From NCBI GenBank assembly GCA_023461275.1, contig JAEYMI010000078.1:1-30927 (forward strand): a stretch of DNA of 30,927 nt, read 5' to 3'. Below are positions 14,510-22,387 of the stretch, piece by piece. The notes beneath the pieces are model-generated. The model had not been told where the DNA came from. It worked only from the letters and a program-made list of their open reading frames with translations, and did not search any database. Position 1 is the first letter of the stretch. Each line of letters starts with the position of its first letter. This stretch comes from Actinomycetes bacterium (lineage in GTDB: Bacteria; Actinomycetota; Actinomycetes; Mycobacteriales; Mycobacteriaceae). The translations under genes and the position numbers were made by a program.

Positions 14510-16186
14510 ATGAGCGATGCGCCCGGTACCGACGCCCACGACATCACGTCCACCCCGGCCTGGCAGGCGCTGGCCGCCCATCAACCGCAGGTGTTCGCGA
14601 TGCACTTGCGTGAGGTCTTCGCCGTCGACCCCGAGCGTGGACGCGAGTTGGTGGTCGACGTCGGCGACCTGCACATCGACTACTCCAAGCACCGGGTGCT
14701 GCGCGAGACGCTCGAGTTGCTGACGTCGCTGGCGCGCGAGGCCGGCCTCGAGGAGCGCCGCGACGAGATGTTCGCCGGCGTCCACATCAACACCTCCGAG
14801 GATCGCGCCGTGCTGCACACCGCGTTGCGGCTACCGGCGTCGGCCACCCTCGTCGTCGAAGGCCAGGACGTGGTTCATGACGTCCACGAAGTCCTCACCG
14901 CCATGGGCGAATTCACCGACCGGCTGCGCTCGGGTGAATGGCAGGGCCACACCGGCAAGCAGATCACCGACGTGGTCAACATCGGCATCGGCGGTTCCGA
15001 TCTCGGGCCGGTCATGGTCTATCAGGCCTTACGCCACTATGTGGATTCACCGATCCGATGTCACTTCGTGTCCAACGTCGACCCGGCCGACATGGTCGCC
15101 ACCCTCGCCGACCTCGACGCCGAGACCACGCTGTTCGTCATCGCGTCGAAGACCTTTACCACGCTGGAGACCCTGACCAACGCGGCGGCCGCACGACGCT
15201 GGCTGCTCAGCGAACTCGGCGCCGGTGACGACGCCGTCGCGAAACACTTTGTGGCCGTGAGCACCAACGCCACCGAGGTGAGCAAGTTCGGAATCGACAC
15301 GGCCAACATGTTCGGATTCTGGGACTGGGTCGGCGGTCGGTACTCGGTGGATTCAGCCATCGGCCTGTCGGTGATGGCCGCGATCGGCAAGGAACGCTTC
15401 GCCGAATTCCTCGAGGGCTTCCACATCGTCGACGAGCACTTCCGCACCCAGCCGTTGGAGCGCAATGCGCCGGTAATCCTCGGGCTGATCGGGTTGTGGT
15501 ACTCCAACTTCTGGGACGCACAGTCGCGGGTGGTACTCCCGTACTCCAATGACATGGCCCGCTTTGCCGCGTACCTGCAGCAGCTCACCATGGAGTCCAA
15601 CGGCAAATCCGTTACCGCACAAGGACATCACGTCACCACCGATACCGGCGAGGTGTTCTGGGGTGAGCCCGGCACCAACGGTCAGCACGCCTTCTACCAA
15701 CTGCTGCACCAGGGCACCCGGATGATCCCGGCCGACTTCATCGGCTTCGCGGTCCCTACCGACGATCTACCGACCGCCGACGGCACCGGCTCGATGCAGG
15801 ATCTGCTGATGAGCAACTACTTCGCCCAGACCAAGGTGCTCGCCTTCGGCAAGACCGCCGACGAGATCGCCGCCGAGGGCGTGGACCCACATGTGGTGCC
15901 GCACAAGGTGATGCCGGGCAACAAGCCGTCCACCTCGATCATGGCCGCCGAACTCACCCCGTCGGTGATCGGTCAGCTGATCGCCCTCTACGAGCATCAG
16001 GTGTTCGTCGAAGGCATGATCTGGGGCATCAACCCGTTCGATCAGTGGGGCGTGGAGCTCGGCAAAACGCAGGCCAAGGAGCTACTGGGCGTGCTCGTCG
16101 ACGAGAAAGCGCCTGCACCGCAAAGTGATTCGTCGACCGACGCACTGGTCCGCTGGTACCGGGAGCATCGCGGGCGCGAAGCCTGA
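14510..16186 (+). CDS. Glucose-6-phosphate isomerase
   Basis: This 558-residue enzyme interconverts glucose-6-phosphate and fructose-6-phosphate in glycolysis and gluconeogenesis. Both family signatures are present: VGGRYSVDSAIGLSVMAAIG and GMIWGINPFDQWGVELGK. The catalytic residues expected for the family are visible: Glu in TMESNGK (E362), His in NGQHAFYQ (H393) and Lys at the end of the second signature (K519). The length is normal. ATG 14510 is chosen from the conserved N-terminal region and an AGGG about eight bases upstream. Confidence 0.98.
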   Translation: MSDAPGTDAHDITSTPAWQALAAHQPQVFAMHLREVFAVDPERGRELVVDVGDLHIDYSKHRVLRETLELLTSLAREAGLEERRDEMFAGVHINTSEDRAVLHTALRLPASATLVVEGQDVVHDVHEVLTAMGEFTDRLRSGEWQGHTGKQITDVVNIGIGGSDLGPVMVYQALRHYVDSPIRCHFVSNVDPADMVATLADLDAETTLFVIASKTFTTLETLTNAAAARRWLLSELGAGDDAVAKHFVAVSTNATEVSKFGIDTANMFGFWDWVGGRYSVDSAIGLSVMAAIGKERFAEFLEGFHIVDEHFRTQPLERNAPVILGLIGLWYSNFWDAQSRVVLPYSNDMARFAAYLQQLTMESNGKSVTAQGHHVTTDTGEVFWGEPGTNGQHAFYQLLHQGTRMIPADFIGFAVPTDDLPTADGTGSMQDLLMSNYFAQTKVLAFGKTADEIAAEGVDPHVVPHKVMPGNKPSTSIMAAELTPSVIGQLIALYEHQVFVEGMIWGINPFDQWGVELGKTQAKELLGVLVDEKAPAPQSDSSTDALVRWYREHRGREA

Positions 16187-16196
16187 CCCGCACGCC

Positions 16197-16243
16197 GGTT
16201 TCGATACGCGCCCACTCGCTGCGTTCGCGGCCGCTACTCAACC
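16197..16243 (+). repeat. Dispersed intergenic repeat copy
   Basis: GGTTTCGATACGCG...CACTCGCTGCGTTCG...CTACTCAACC belongs to the family seen at 113, 1861, 7598 and 20064. It fills most of the gap between the convergent pgi and 16260-16790 genes. No conventional intrinsic terminator is visible here. Confidence 0.6.
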
Positions 16244-16259
16244 TGCATGAAGACAGTCG

Positions 16260-16790
16260 CTACCAACGACTTTCGTCGAAGAGCTCGTCGGGGACCTCGT
16301 CACCCGGCTGCACCCCGAGCTCCTCGAGCCGACCCATCAGCGCGGCGTTCGCGGCGATGAAGCTGATCACGTCCTCGGGCTCGACGGCACGTTCGGCGGG
16401 ATCTCCGCCGAGGAATTCGGGCATCGTGGGCGGCACGCACTGACCCATGCCGAGGTCCTGAACGTCGGTGGCCGTGCGCCACGCATCGAAGGATTCGACG
16501 TCGACGGCCTCGGCGATCTCGCCGGACCGTACCGCTTCGAGCACCTCGTCGATCGTGGCGAGGTCGCCGGAGTTGCCGCTGGAGGGATCGAAGCCGATGA
16601 CGGTGTCGGCGTCGACTTCCTCGTCGTCGGCGAGGGTGAAGTAAACGATGCCACGCCAATCGCAGCCGAGCGCGCGCACGTCGTCGCGTCCGAAGATCTC
16701 GCCGAGGAGCTCCGACACCTTCTGGCTTTGCTCCGACCCGAACAATTGGAACGCTCCGCGGGCGACGACCTGGCCCTGGTTCGAGGTCAT
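16260..16790 (-). CDS. Small acidic cytosolic protein, possibly DUF1851/Tdi1-like
   Basis: This 176-residue, strongly acidic protein has no signal or membrane segment. The middle contains CDWRGIVYFTLADDEEVDAD and VIGFDPSSGNSGDLATIDEV. The C-terminal part (CVPPTMPEFLGGDPAERAV, then EDVISFIAANAALMGRLEEL) loosely recalls the GAD/DUF1851 group that includes type VI immunity protein Tdi1. That link is weak and from memory only. No toxin-like gene is adjacent. It is divergent from the lipoprotein gene, with a gap of under 60 bp. Confidence 0.75.
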   Translation of the reverse strand: MTSNQGQVVARGAFQLFGSEQSQKVSELLGEIFGRDDVRALGCDWRGIVYFTLADDEEVDADTVIGFDPSSGNSGDLATIDEVLEAVRSGEIAEAVDVESFDAWRTATDVQDLGMGQCVPPTMPEFLGGDPAERAVEPEDVISFIAANAALMGRLEELGVQPGDEVPDELFDESRW

Positions 16791-16847
16791 ATCGGTTACC
16801 TTACGCAGGTGGCCTCCTCCTCGCTCCGACTACGCCCGTCACCGTCG

Positions 16848-17522
16848 ATGCCCGCGACGATGAGGCGCGGGCGCCGGTCACTCGTCACGGCAGCGGCGCT
16901 GGGAGTGTGCGGCGTCGTCGTTGCTACCGGTTGTTCGACCGCCTTATCGAAGTCCGGCGGGGACGAGGAGGGAACGTCGGTACCGATGTCTGCCTCGGTG
17001 AGCGTTCCGCGCGGCGAGCCCGACCGCACACCGGTCGGCACCGCGCTGCCGTTCGGCGCGTCGGCCGTGCTCCCGGCGTCGGCTTTCGCCCTGACCGGTC
17101 CGCTGGCGATGTTCACCGTCACCGGAATCACCCGCGGTGCGGGCCTGCCGGATTCGACGACCCAGGGCGGCACGCCGTACTTCATCTATCTGACCGTGAC
17201 GTCGCTGGCCGACCGTCCGCTGCCACCACCGCGCTCCATCGGGTTCGCCGGCAGCGTCGACGGCACCACACCGTCGCTGACCATCCCGCCACCGGCCGGG
17301 GTGTCCAAGTGCGCCGCCGCCACACTTCCGGAGACGATGCGACGTGGCGAGTCGTACTCGACGTGCCTGGTGTCGATGGCCGACCCCGATAAGAAGCTCG
17401 AACAGGTCATCTACTGGGCCGACACCACCACCCAGCCCGAACTCGACTACCAGAAGTCGCCGATCGTCTGGCGGTCACCGACGTCGTCGGCGGCACCGAG
17501 TTCGACGCCCGCCGCCGGCTGA
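16848..17522 (+). CDS. Putative lipoprotein
   Basis: The N-terminus has basic residues (RRGRRS), a hydrophobic stretch (LVTAAALGVCGVVV) and ATGC, with C29 as probable lipidation site. The mature part of about 195 residues starts with a Ser/Gly/Glu-rich linker. A beta-rich domain follows (MFTVTGITRG, YFIYLTVTSLADRP), resembling the DUF4352-type immunoglobulin-like fold of exported actinobacterial proteins. Two Cys (SKCAAATL and STCLVS) could form a disulfide. Function is unknown. ATG 16860 and GTG 16809 are alternative starts; none has a strong ribosome site. Confidence 0.8.
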   Translation: MPATMRRGRRSLVTAAALGVCGVVVATGCSTALSKSGGDEEGTSVPMSASVSVPRGEPDRTPVGTALPFGASAVLPASAFALTGPLAMFTVTGITRGAGLPDSTTQGGTPYFIYLTVTSLADRPLPPPRSIGFAGSVDGTTPSLTIPPPAGVSKCAAATLPETMRRGESYSTCLVSMADPDKKLEQVIYWADTTTQPELDYQKSPIVWRSPTSSAAPSSTPAAG

Positions 17523-17536
17523 GCGGCCCCCGGAGA

Positions 17537-18280
17537 CTAGATCAACCGGCGGGTGATCTCACCGGGCAAGATCTTCAACGCGGCAGCGATCGGAGACCAC
17601 GGCCAGGCCGGCACCGGCGCGTAACCCTTTTCCGCCTCAATGGCTTTCACCATCGCATCGACCCCCTTGTCGGTGTCGACCATCAGCGAGGTCTTCACGC
17701 CGCGATTGATGTCGGTCTCGATGTAACCGGGCGCCACCACCGACACCGTGATGGGCGAGTTGTGGAACTCCGACTGCAGCCCCTGCCCGATCGCGGTGAG
17801 CCCCGCCTTCGACGCCGAGTACGCGGTACCTGCCTTCGGCATACCGCGGATACCGCTGATCGAGCTGACCAGCACCAGATGCCCGAAGTTCTGGGCGCGG
17901 AAGATCTCCAGCGCCGCCTCGGCTTGAGCGAGCGCGCCGATCAGGTTGGTCTGGATGGTCTCGATGTTGGCGTACGCCTTGCCGGTGCCCAATGGCGCGC
18001 CCTTGCCCAGTCCGGCATTGACGACGACGCGGTCGAGGCCACCGAGTTCGTCACGCAGAGAAGCGAATACGCGTGGCACGGCGTCTGTGTCGGTGACGTC
18101 GAGTCCGGCGGTGACCACCTGCTGCGCGCGTGGCGACAGCTCCGCCGCCAGGGCGTCGAGCCGGTCGGTCCGGCGGGCACACAGCGCCAGAGCCCGCCCC
18201 TTGTCGGCGAACCGTCGCGCCATTCCTTCACCGAGCCCTGAGCTCGCCCCCGAGATGAGAATCTTCTGCCGCTCCACCAT
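17537..18280 (-). CDS. Short-chain dehydrogenase/reductase (SDR)
   Basis: This 247-residue NAD(P)-dependent oxidoreductase has the Rossmann motif SGASSGLG (residues 10-17), VVNAG (86-90), Ser 139/140 in LVLVSSISG, and the catalytic pair Y154-xxx-K158. An Arg pair after beta-2 (CARRTDR) suggests NADPH preference. The substrate is unknown. In position and strand beside pgi it matches Rv0945. In M. tuberculosis the next gene is the Fpg-like Rv0944; here that gene lies about 10 kb away. ATG 18280 is chosen because the family N-terminus starts there; the frame is open for another 46 codons. Confidence 0.93.
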   Translation of the reverse strand: MVERQKILISGASSGLGEGMARRFADKGRALALCARRTDRLDALAAELSPRAQQVVTAGLDVTDTDAVPRVFASLRDELGGLDRVVVNAGLGKGAPLGTGKAYANIETIQTNLIGALAQAEAALEIFRAQNFGHLVLVSSISGIRGMPKAGTAYSASKAGLTAIGQGLQSEFHNSPITVSVVAPGYIETDINRGVKTSLMVDTDKGVDAMVKAIEAEKGYAPVPAWPWSPIAAALKILPGEITRRLI

Positions 18281-18506
18281 GGCGTCGAACGTACCCGACG
18301 GGTGAATTCTGTGGATAACGTGGGATTGGTGTGAACGTTGGTAACTGGTGAATGCTCCAATAACTGTTGCGCGTGGAAATGATCCACAGAATGGGCGATG
18401 TCGATTCTTTGGGGCCATTTTTGTCAGTGTCGTGTGCTAGCGCGAATTGTCCACAAATATGCACGGATATATTGCCTCGAATGCGTGTTCGATATAGCCT
18501 GGATGC
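18281..18506. promoter_or_regulatory. DnaA-box-like cluster in AT-richer intergenic region
   Basis: Three 9-mers match the DnaA box TT(A/G)TCCACA. TGTGGATAA (18310-18318) is an exact reverse match, TTGTCCACA (18447-18455) is an exact forward match, and TGATCCACA (18380-18388) has one mismatch. The stretch is clearly less GC-rich than its surroundings. It also contains the probable promoter of the HNH gene (GATATAGC at about 18491-18498). No gene is seen within it. Confidence 0.6.
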
Positions 18507-19799
18507 ATGACTCTGGGGGATATCACCACCACACTCATCGACGCCCACTTCGACGATCTCGCCGACGCCGAGATCGTTTCTGCACTGTGCGAGTTGTCGA
18601 CGATCCGCAATCTCGTCGACCACCACGCATCGGTGTTGGCCGCGGCGGTGGAGCGTCGGGGCATCGCCAAGAAACGCGGGCAGCGTCCGGTGGAAATGCT
18701 GATCGGGTGTGGGGCGGCGCCGGCGGTCGCATCCCGCTGGGTGCGGGTCGGGCAGGGTGTGGCGACTCTGCCGATGATCGGTGGACACACCGAACTGGGC
18801 GGCATCTCCTCCGAGCATGCCGACGCGGTCATCAAAGGGTTCCACCACATCGAAACCCGGGTCGGGGAACCCCTTGACGACGACGCCCGCAACACGATGA
18901 TGACCGCGCTGTTGGCGCAAGCGGTGTCGGGTGCCACACCGGCGGAGATCGCCGAGTTCGCGCGCGCCACCGGCAACGGGCTGGTCGCCGACGACGATGC
19001 CGCTGATGCTGCCAATGGTGAGGACGGCGAGGCCGCCGAGGGTGCTGAGGGTGTGGTGCCGCGGGTGCCCGCGTCGGAAGACCGACACATCAATGCGTTC
19101 ACGATCACTCGTGAACCTGATGGTCGTTCCACCGTGCGGGGTGATCTGGATGTGGTGATCGCGGAGAAACTGCTGACGACGATCACGGCGTTCGCCCGAC
19201 CACGCCCGGAACCGGATGGCAGTCGTGATGCCCGCACCGCCGGGCAGATCCGGGCTGACGGGTTGGAAGCCGCCCTTGACGCGCTCGCCCGTGCGGACAC
19301 CACGTTGATTGGGGCACCGACCACGCACGTGTCGCTGATGTACCCGGTGGATGCGCCGGACAATGCGCGATTCGCGTTTCTCGGGTCGGTCACGGAGCGG
19401 ACGGCGAAATTGTTGTCGTGTGATTCGGTGGTCACCGAATTCACCGTCGACGGCGAAACCGTTCCGGTGACGGTGTCTGATGAGCATCGATTGTTCACCG
19501 GGAAACTGCGTAAAGCGTTGGTGCTGCGTGATGGTGGGTGCATCAAATGCGGAGCGCACGCCTCGCGTACTGACGGTCACCACATCAAGCATTGGATGGA
19601 CGGTGGCAAAACCAGCCTGGACAACGGGTGTTTGCTGTGCTCGTCGTGCCACGCCGCGGTGCATAACGACGGGTGGGGCATCGTGATGGGTCACGACCGC
19701 CATCCCTGGCTCATCCCACCCGCCAGCGTCGACCCACAACGCCAACCATTGCGGTCCTACCACCGTCGAACCATGCATCTCGACGACGTCGCCGCATGA
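18507..19799 (+). CDS. DUF222 protein with C-terminal HNH endonuclease domain
   Basis: This 430-residue protein belongs to the 13E12-type family that is multicopy in actinobacteria. Residues 1 to about 330 are the DUF222 region (STIRNLVDHHASVLAAAVER near the start). An acidic linker interrupts it (about 160-185, DDDAADAANGEDGEAAEG). The last ~90 residues hold the HNH nuclease: C-x2-C in GGCIKCG, DGHHIKHW as the HH motif, DNGCLLCSSCH with the second Cys pair, and HAAVHND. The zinc and catalytic residues look intact. The biological role is unproven; mobility or DNA processing is suspected because copies are dispersed. It begins the block that separates the SDR gene from fpg. Confidence 0.93.
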   Translation: MTLGDITTTLIDAHFDDLADAEIVSALCELSTIRNLVDHHASVLAAAVERRGIAKKRGQRPVEMLIGCGAAPAVASRWVRVGQGVATLPMIGGHTELGGISSEHADAVIKGFHHIETRVGEPLDDDARNTMMTALLAQAVSGATPAEIAEFARATGNGLVADDDAADAANGEDGEAAEGAEGVVPRVPASEDRHINAFTITREPDGRSTVRGDLDVVIAEKLLTTITAFARPRPEPDGSRDARTAGQIRADGLEAALDALARADTTLIGAPTTHVSLMYPVDAPDNARFAFLGSVTERTAKLLSCDSVVTEFTVDGETVPVTVSDEHRLFTGKLRKALVLRDGGCIKCGAHASRTDGHHIKHWMDGGKTSLDNGCLLCSSCHAAVHNDGWGIVMGHDRHPWLIPPASVDPQRQPLRSYHRRTMHLDDVAA

Positions 19800-19979
19800 T
19801 CGCCGCGCGCCGCCACGTCGGCCGGCTGACCCCGCAGACACGATCCCGGGCGCCACCAGCGCAGCCCGGCTGAGCCCGGAAGCGGGCCCGGCCCACACAG
19901 ACTCACCTGCAGGGCGGCAGACACCAACACCCGTCCGTGATCTTTGAGAATTGAATACAAACAGGCGCGCGGGGATAAA

Positions 19980-20042
19980 CCCGGCGTGGCCGCACCCCGG
20001 CGCCGGGCAACCAAACCCCGTGCGACGCTGCGGCCACCCGGG
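19980..20042 (+). other. Candidate structured RNA or terminator after the HNH gene
   Basis: CCCGG-C-GTGGCCGCA (19980-19994) pairs with TGCGGCCAC-CCGGG (20029-20042) to give a 14-bp stem with one bulged base. Inside it lies a self-complementary CCCGGCGCCGGG. The preceding TTTGAGAATTGAATAC is unusually AT-rich. There is no U-tract, so a simple intrinsic terminator is not the only reading. The 500-base gap from 19800 to 20300 contains no gene I can support; it holds this structure and the repeat pair at 20064-20166. Confidence 0.45.
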
Positions 20043-20063
20043 TAACCCCGGGATCTGGATCTC

Positions 20064-20166
20064 GATCTCGATACAGTGCCTCGCTTCGCTCGGTACCACT
20101 CGATCAGCACCCACGCTGGCCGAGTAGCGACGCGCGAGCGCAGCGAGCCCGACGCGTATCGAGGCC
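20064..20166. repeat. Face-to-face pair of dispersed repeats
   Basis: A forward copy (GATCTCGATAC...CACTCGATCAGCACC, about 20064-20110) is followed by a reverse copy (GGCCGAGTAGCGA...GCGTATCGAGGCC, about 20118-20166). They form an inverted repeat between the convergent HNH and aminotransferase genes, as at 7598-7703. Confidence 0.7.
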
Positions 20167-20300
20167 ACTCATCAGCGACGAGCAGCGTGACCCAACCTCG
20201 GTGAGAGCGCATCACCGCGACAACTATCTGTCCGGCGTTCCGCTCCTACCGAGGTTCTGCCACGGTCGATCTGCTCCACCAGCGCATCGCGCAGCTCAGG

Positions 20301-21338
20301 TCAGGCGGACAAAGCCACCGCACGCAGCGCCGCGATCACGAAGTCCACGCTGGCCGCGTCGCCGACCGTGATCCGACGACCAGCCGCGCCATAGTCTCGG
20401 GTCTCGACGCCACAACTGCGCAGCGTCTCACCGAGCGCCTGACCGTCGGTGCCGGGTAACAGCAGACAGTTGGCCTGGCTCGGCGCGGTCGTCATCCCGA
20501 TGCTCGACAGCATCGACCGCAGGCGCTCGCGCTGCACCCGCATCGCACGCACCCGTTCGGCCAGTTCCGCTCGAGCCGCCAACGCGACCGGAACTGCCAC
20601 CGCGGCAGCCGATCCCACCCCGAACGGCATCTCCTGCGCACGCACCGCCTCGATCACCGAACCGGATCCCATCGCATACCCCACCCTGAGTCCGGCCAGA
20701 CCGTAGGCCTTGGAAAAGGTGCGCACCACAACCAGATTCGGATACCGGTCGATCAGCTCGGCAGTGTCCGGCCGGTGTTCGGCGTACTCGATGTAGGCCT
20801 CATCCAGGATCACCACCACGTCGGCGGGCACGGAATCGAGCACGCGTGCGAGTTCGGCGTCGGTGAGCACCGTGCCGGTCGGGTTGTGCGGCGAGCACAA
20901 CGCCAGCAGCCGGCACCGCGAGTCGATGGCGCCCAGCAGGGCATCGACGTCCTGGCACCCGTCAGCTCGCAACGGCACCGACACGACCTCCATGCCGGCC
21001 AGCGCGGCGAGAATCGGATAGCCGTCGAAGGTGGGTACCGACGTGACCATCGTCGGAGACAGGCCGGCGGCCGACGCCGAACCGGCGGTGGCGACCGGTT
21101 GACCCGATCGGCTCAGGACCGCACTGATCACCTGCCCGATCAGTCCAGTGGCCCCGGCGCCGATGCTCACCTGATCACCTTGCAGCGCAACATGTTCGGC
21201 GACCAGTGCCCGCAATTCGTTCGGCAGGAACTCCGGATAGCGGTGGGCTTGTCCCACCCACCGCCGCAGCGCATCGGCCACGGCCGGTAACGGCGGATAG
21301 GCGGACTCGTTGAGCCCGAGCCGATGCGGACCGCTCAC
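20301..21338 (-). CDS. HisC-like class I/II aminotransferase
   Basis: This 345-residue PLP enzyme is of the histidinol-phosphate/aromatic aminotransferase group. It shows YPEFLPNELRALVAEH near the start, SPHNPTGTVL (Asn contacting PLP), ILDEAYIEYA (Asp to the PLP pyridine nitrogen) and the Schiff-base lysine K210 in TFSKAYGLAGLRVGYA. R-x-T-V-G near the C-terminus (RRITVGD) fits the substrate carboxylate or phosphate-binding arginine. No histidine genes are adjacent. It is the last gene of the four-gene operon. GTG 21338 overlaps the upstream stop as GTGA and is preferred over the earlier in-frame start at 21353. It probably aminates a ketone made by this operon (inference). Confidence 0.93.
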   Translation of the reverse strand: MSGPHRLGLNESAYPPLPAVADALRRWVGQAHRYPEFLPNELRALVAEHVALQGDQVSIGAGATGLIGQVISAVLSRSGQPVATAGSASAAGLSPTMVTSVPTFDGYPILAALAGMEVVSVPLRADGCQDVDALLGAIDSRCRLLALCSPHNPTGTVLTDAELARVLDSVPADVVVILDEAYIEYAEHRPDTAELIDRYPNLVVVRTFSKAYGLAGLRVGYAMGSGSVIEAVRAQEMPFGVGSAAAVAVPVALAARAELAERVRAMRVQRERLRSMLSSIGMTTAPSQANCLLLPGTDGQALGETLRSCGVETRDYGAAGRRITVGDAASVDFVIAALRAVALSA

Positions 21339-22387
21339 GGCCGTCCCTGCCACCGCACCGCCGCGGCCCCGGAGAAATCGCCGGCGTGGGCGAACGCGGC
21401 CAACATCGCCACGTCACCGGCTTTAATCCGCCCGTCGCTGATCGCAGTGTCCAGGGTCAGCGGGACGCCGACGCCGAAGAGGTTGCCGCACTCGTCGAAG
21501 GTGTCCGGGTGCTGCTTCTCGTCGAGTTCCATGGCGTCACGCCAGTTACGCAGGAAGATTCGGTTGGGCTGGTTGGTGATCAACCAATCCAGATCGCGGG
21601 GCTTGATGCCGATCGAATCGGCCACCTCGATGGCCACTTCCGGCACCAGCCGGTTGCCGCGCGCGAGGACCTTGGCGATCTTGGCCTCGGTGAATCCGAT
21701 GTGGATCTGCCCCGGCCCGGCCTCCCAGTATTTGCGCGACGGCGTCGATGCCGCGGTCATATCCGCCGAGTACTGGCCCAACGAACGACACGACAGACCC
21801 AATACCGGACTCCCTCCCTCCAGCGATAGCAACGCGACGGCCGAGCCGTCACCGGGAATCGCCGACTGCGCCTTGCCACGCACCTGATCCTGGGTGAAAA
21901 TCTGCGACGCGCTGTTCTGCGCCAAGCCCAGCAATGCTTTTCGGCCACCTGATGCCGCCAGCAACGCCGACGCCACGTCGATCATGTGCATGAACGCCGC
22001 GCATCCACCGTTGTGCACGTCGAGGACGGTGCGGGGCCGCAGACCGAGGCGGTGCGCCACCTCGCCACCGCATCCGCGCACCGGGACCTCGGGCAACTGG
22101 CTGTGCGTCAGCACCACGTCGACATCGTCGAAGACGTCCTCGCCGTGCCGATCCCGCAGAATCGATGCCGCGGAAAGGATCATGTCGGCCGATGTCTCGT
22201 CGGCGGCGGCGTGATGACGGAATGCGGGCGCGCGGAACATCACGTTGTCGGCGAGCTCGTCGTCTTCGGCGAACTGTGCGAAATACGAAGCCGGAACGCG
22301 GTTCTCGGGCAGGTATCCGGCGACGTCGATGATCGATGCCACCGGAGTGGTCACGGTCGAGTCCGTTGCATTCGAAACAGTGGTCAT
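21335..22387 (-). CDS. KAS III-like (FabH-type) thiolase-fold enzyme
   Basis: This 350-residue protein has the thiolase fold of ketoacyl-ACP synthase III. The acyl-accepting Cys is C129 in DVHNGGCAAFMHM, and GDGSAVALLSLEGG is the conserved turn. In FabH the triad is Cys-His-Asn. Here the His motif (HQAN) is replaced by NQPN (N272 in ITNQPNRIF), while the later Asn is present (N302 in CGNLFGVG). Loss of the His argues against ordinary decarboxylative condensation and suggests acyl transfer, as in relatives that form esters or amides (inference). ATG 22387 overlaps the upstream stop as ATGA; a start four codons earlier is less likely. Its stop overlaps the next gene as GTGA. Confidence 0.9.
   Translation of the reverse strand: MTTVSNATDSTVTTPVASIIDVAGYLPENRVPASYFAQFAEDDELADNVMFRAPAFRHHAAADETSADMILSAASILRDRHGEDVFDDVDVVLTHSQLPEVPVRGCGGEVAHRLGLRPRTVLDVHNGGCAAFMHMIDVASALLAASGGRKALLGLAQNSASQIFTQDQVRGKAQSAIPGDGSAVALLSLEGGSPVLGLSCRSLGQYSADMTAASTPSRKYWEAGPGQIHIGFTEAKIAKVLARGNRLVPEVAIEVADSIGIKPRDLDWLITNQPNRIFLRNWRDAMELDEKQHPDTFDECGNLFGVGVPLTLDTAISDGRIKAGDVAMLAAFAHAGDFSGAAAVRWQGRP

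Noticed and set aside
18507..20042. IscB/OMEGA-type or HEARO RNA-guided system at the HNH gene
   Set aside because: The protein has DUF222 plus a plain HNH domain, with no RuvC motifs or bridge helix; no known guide RNA form is recognisable.
18228..20168. A 646-codon open frame on the minus strand opposite the HNH gene
   Set aside because: It is the antisense shadow of a high-GC gene with clear DUF222 and HNH motifs; its translation is Arg/His/Gly-rich and matches no family.
20301..21338. Housekeeping histidinol-phosphate aminotransferase hisC
   Set aside because: No other his genes are nearby and the gene is translationally coupled to the KAS III-like gene; only the family, not the substrate, is supported.
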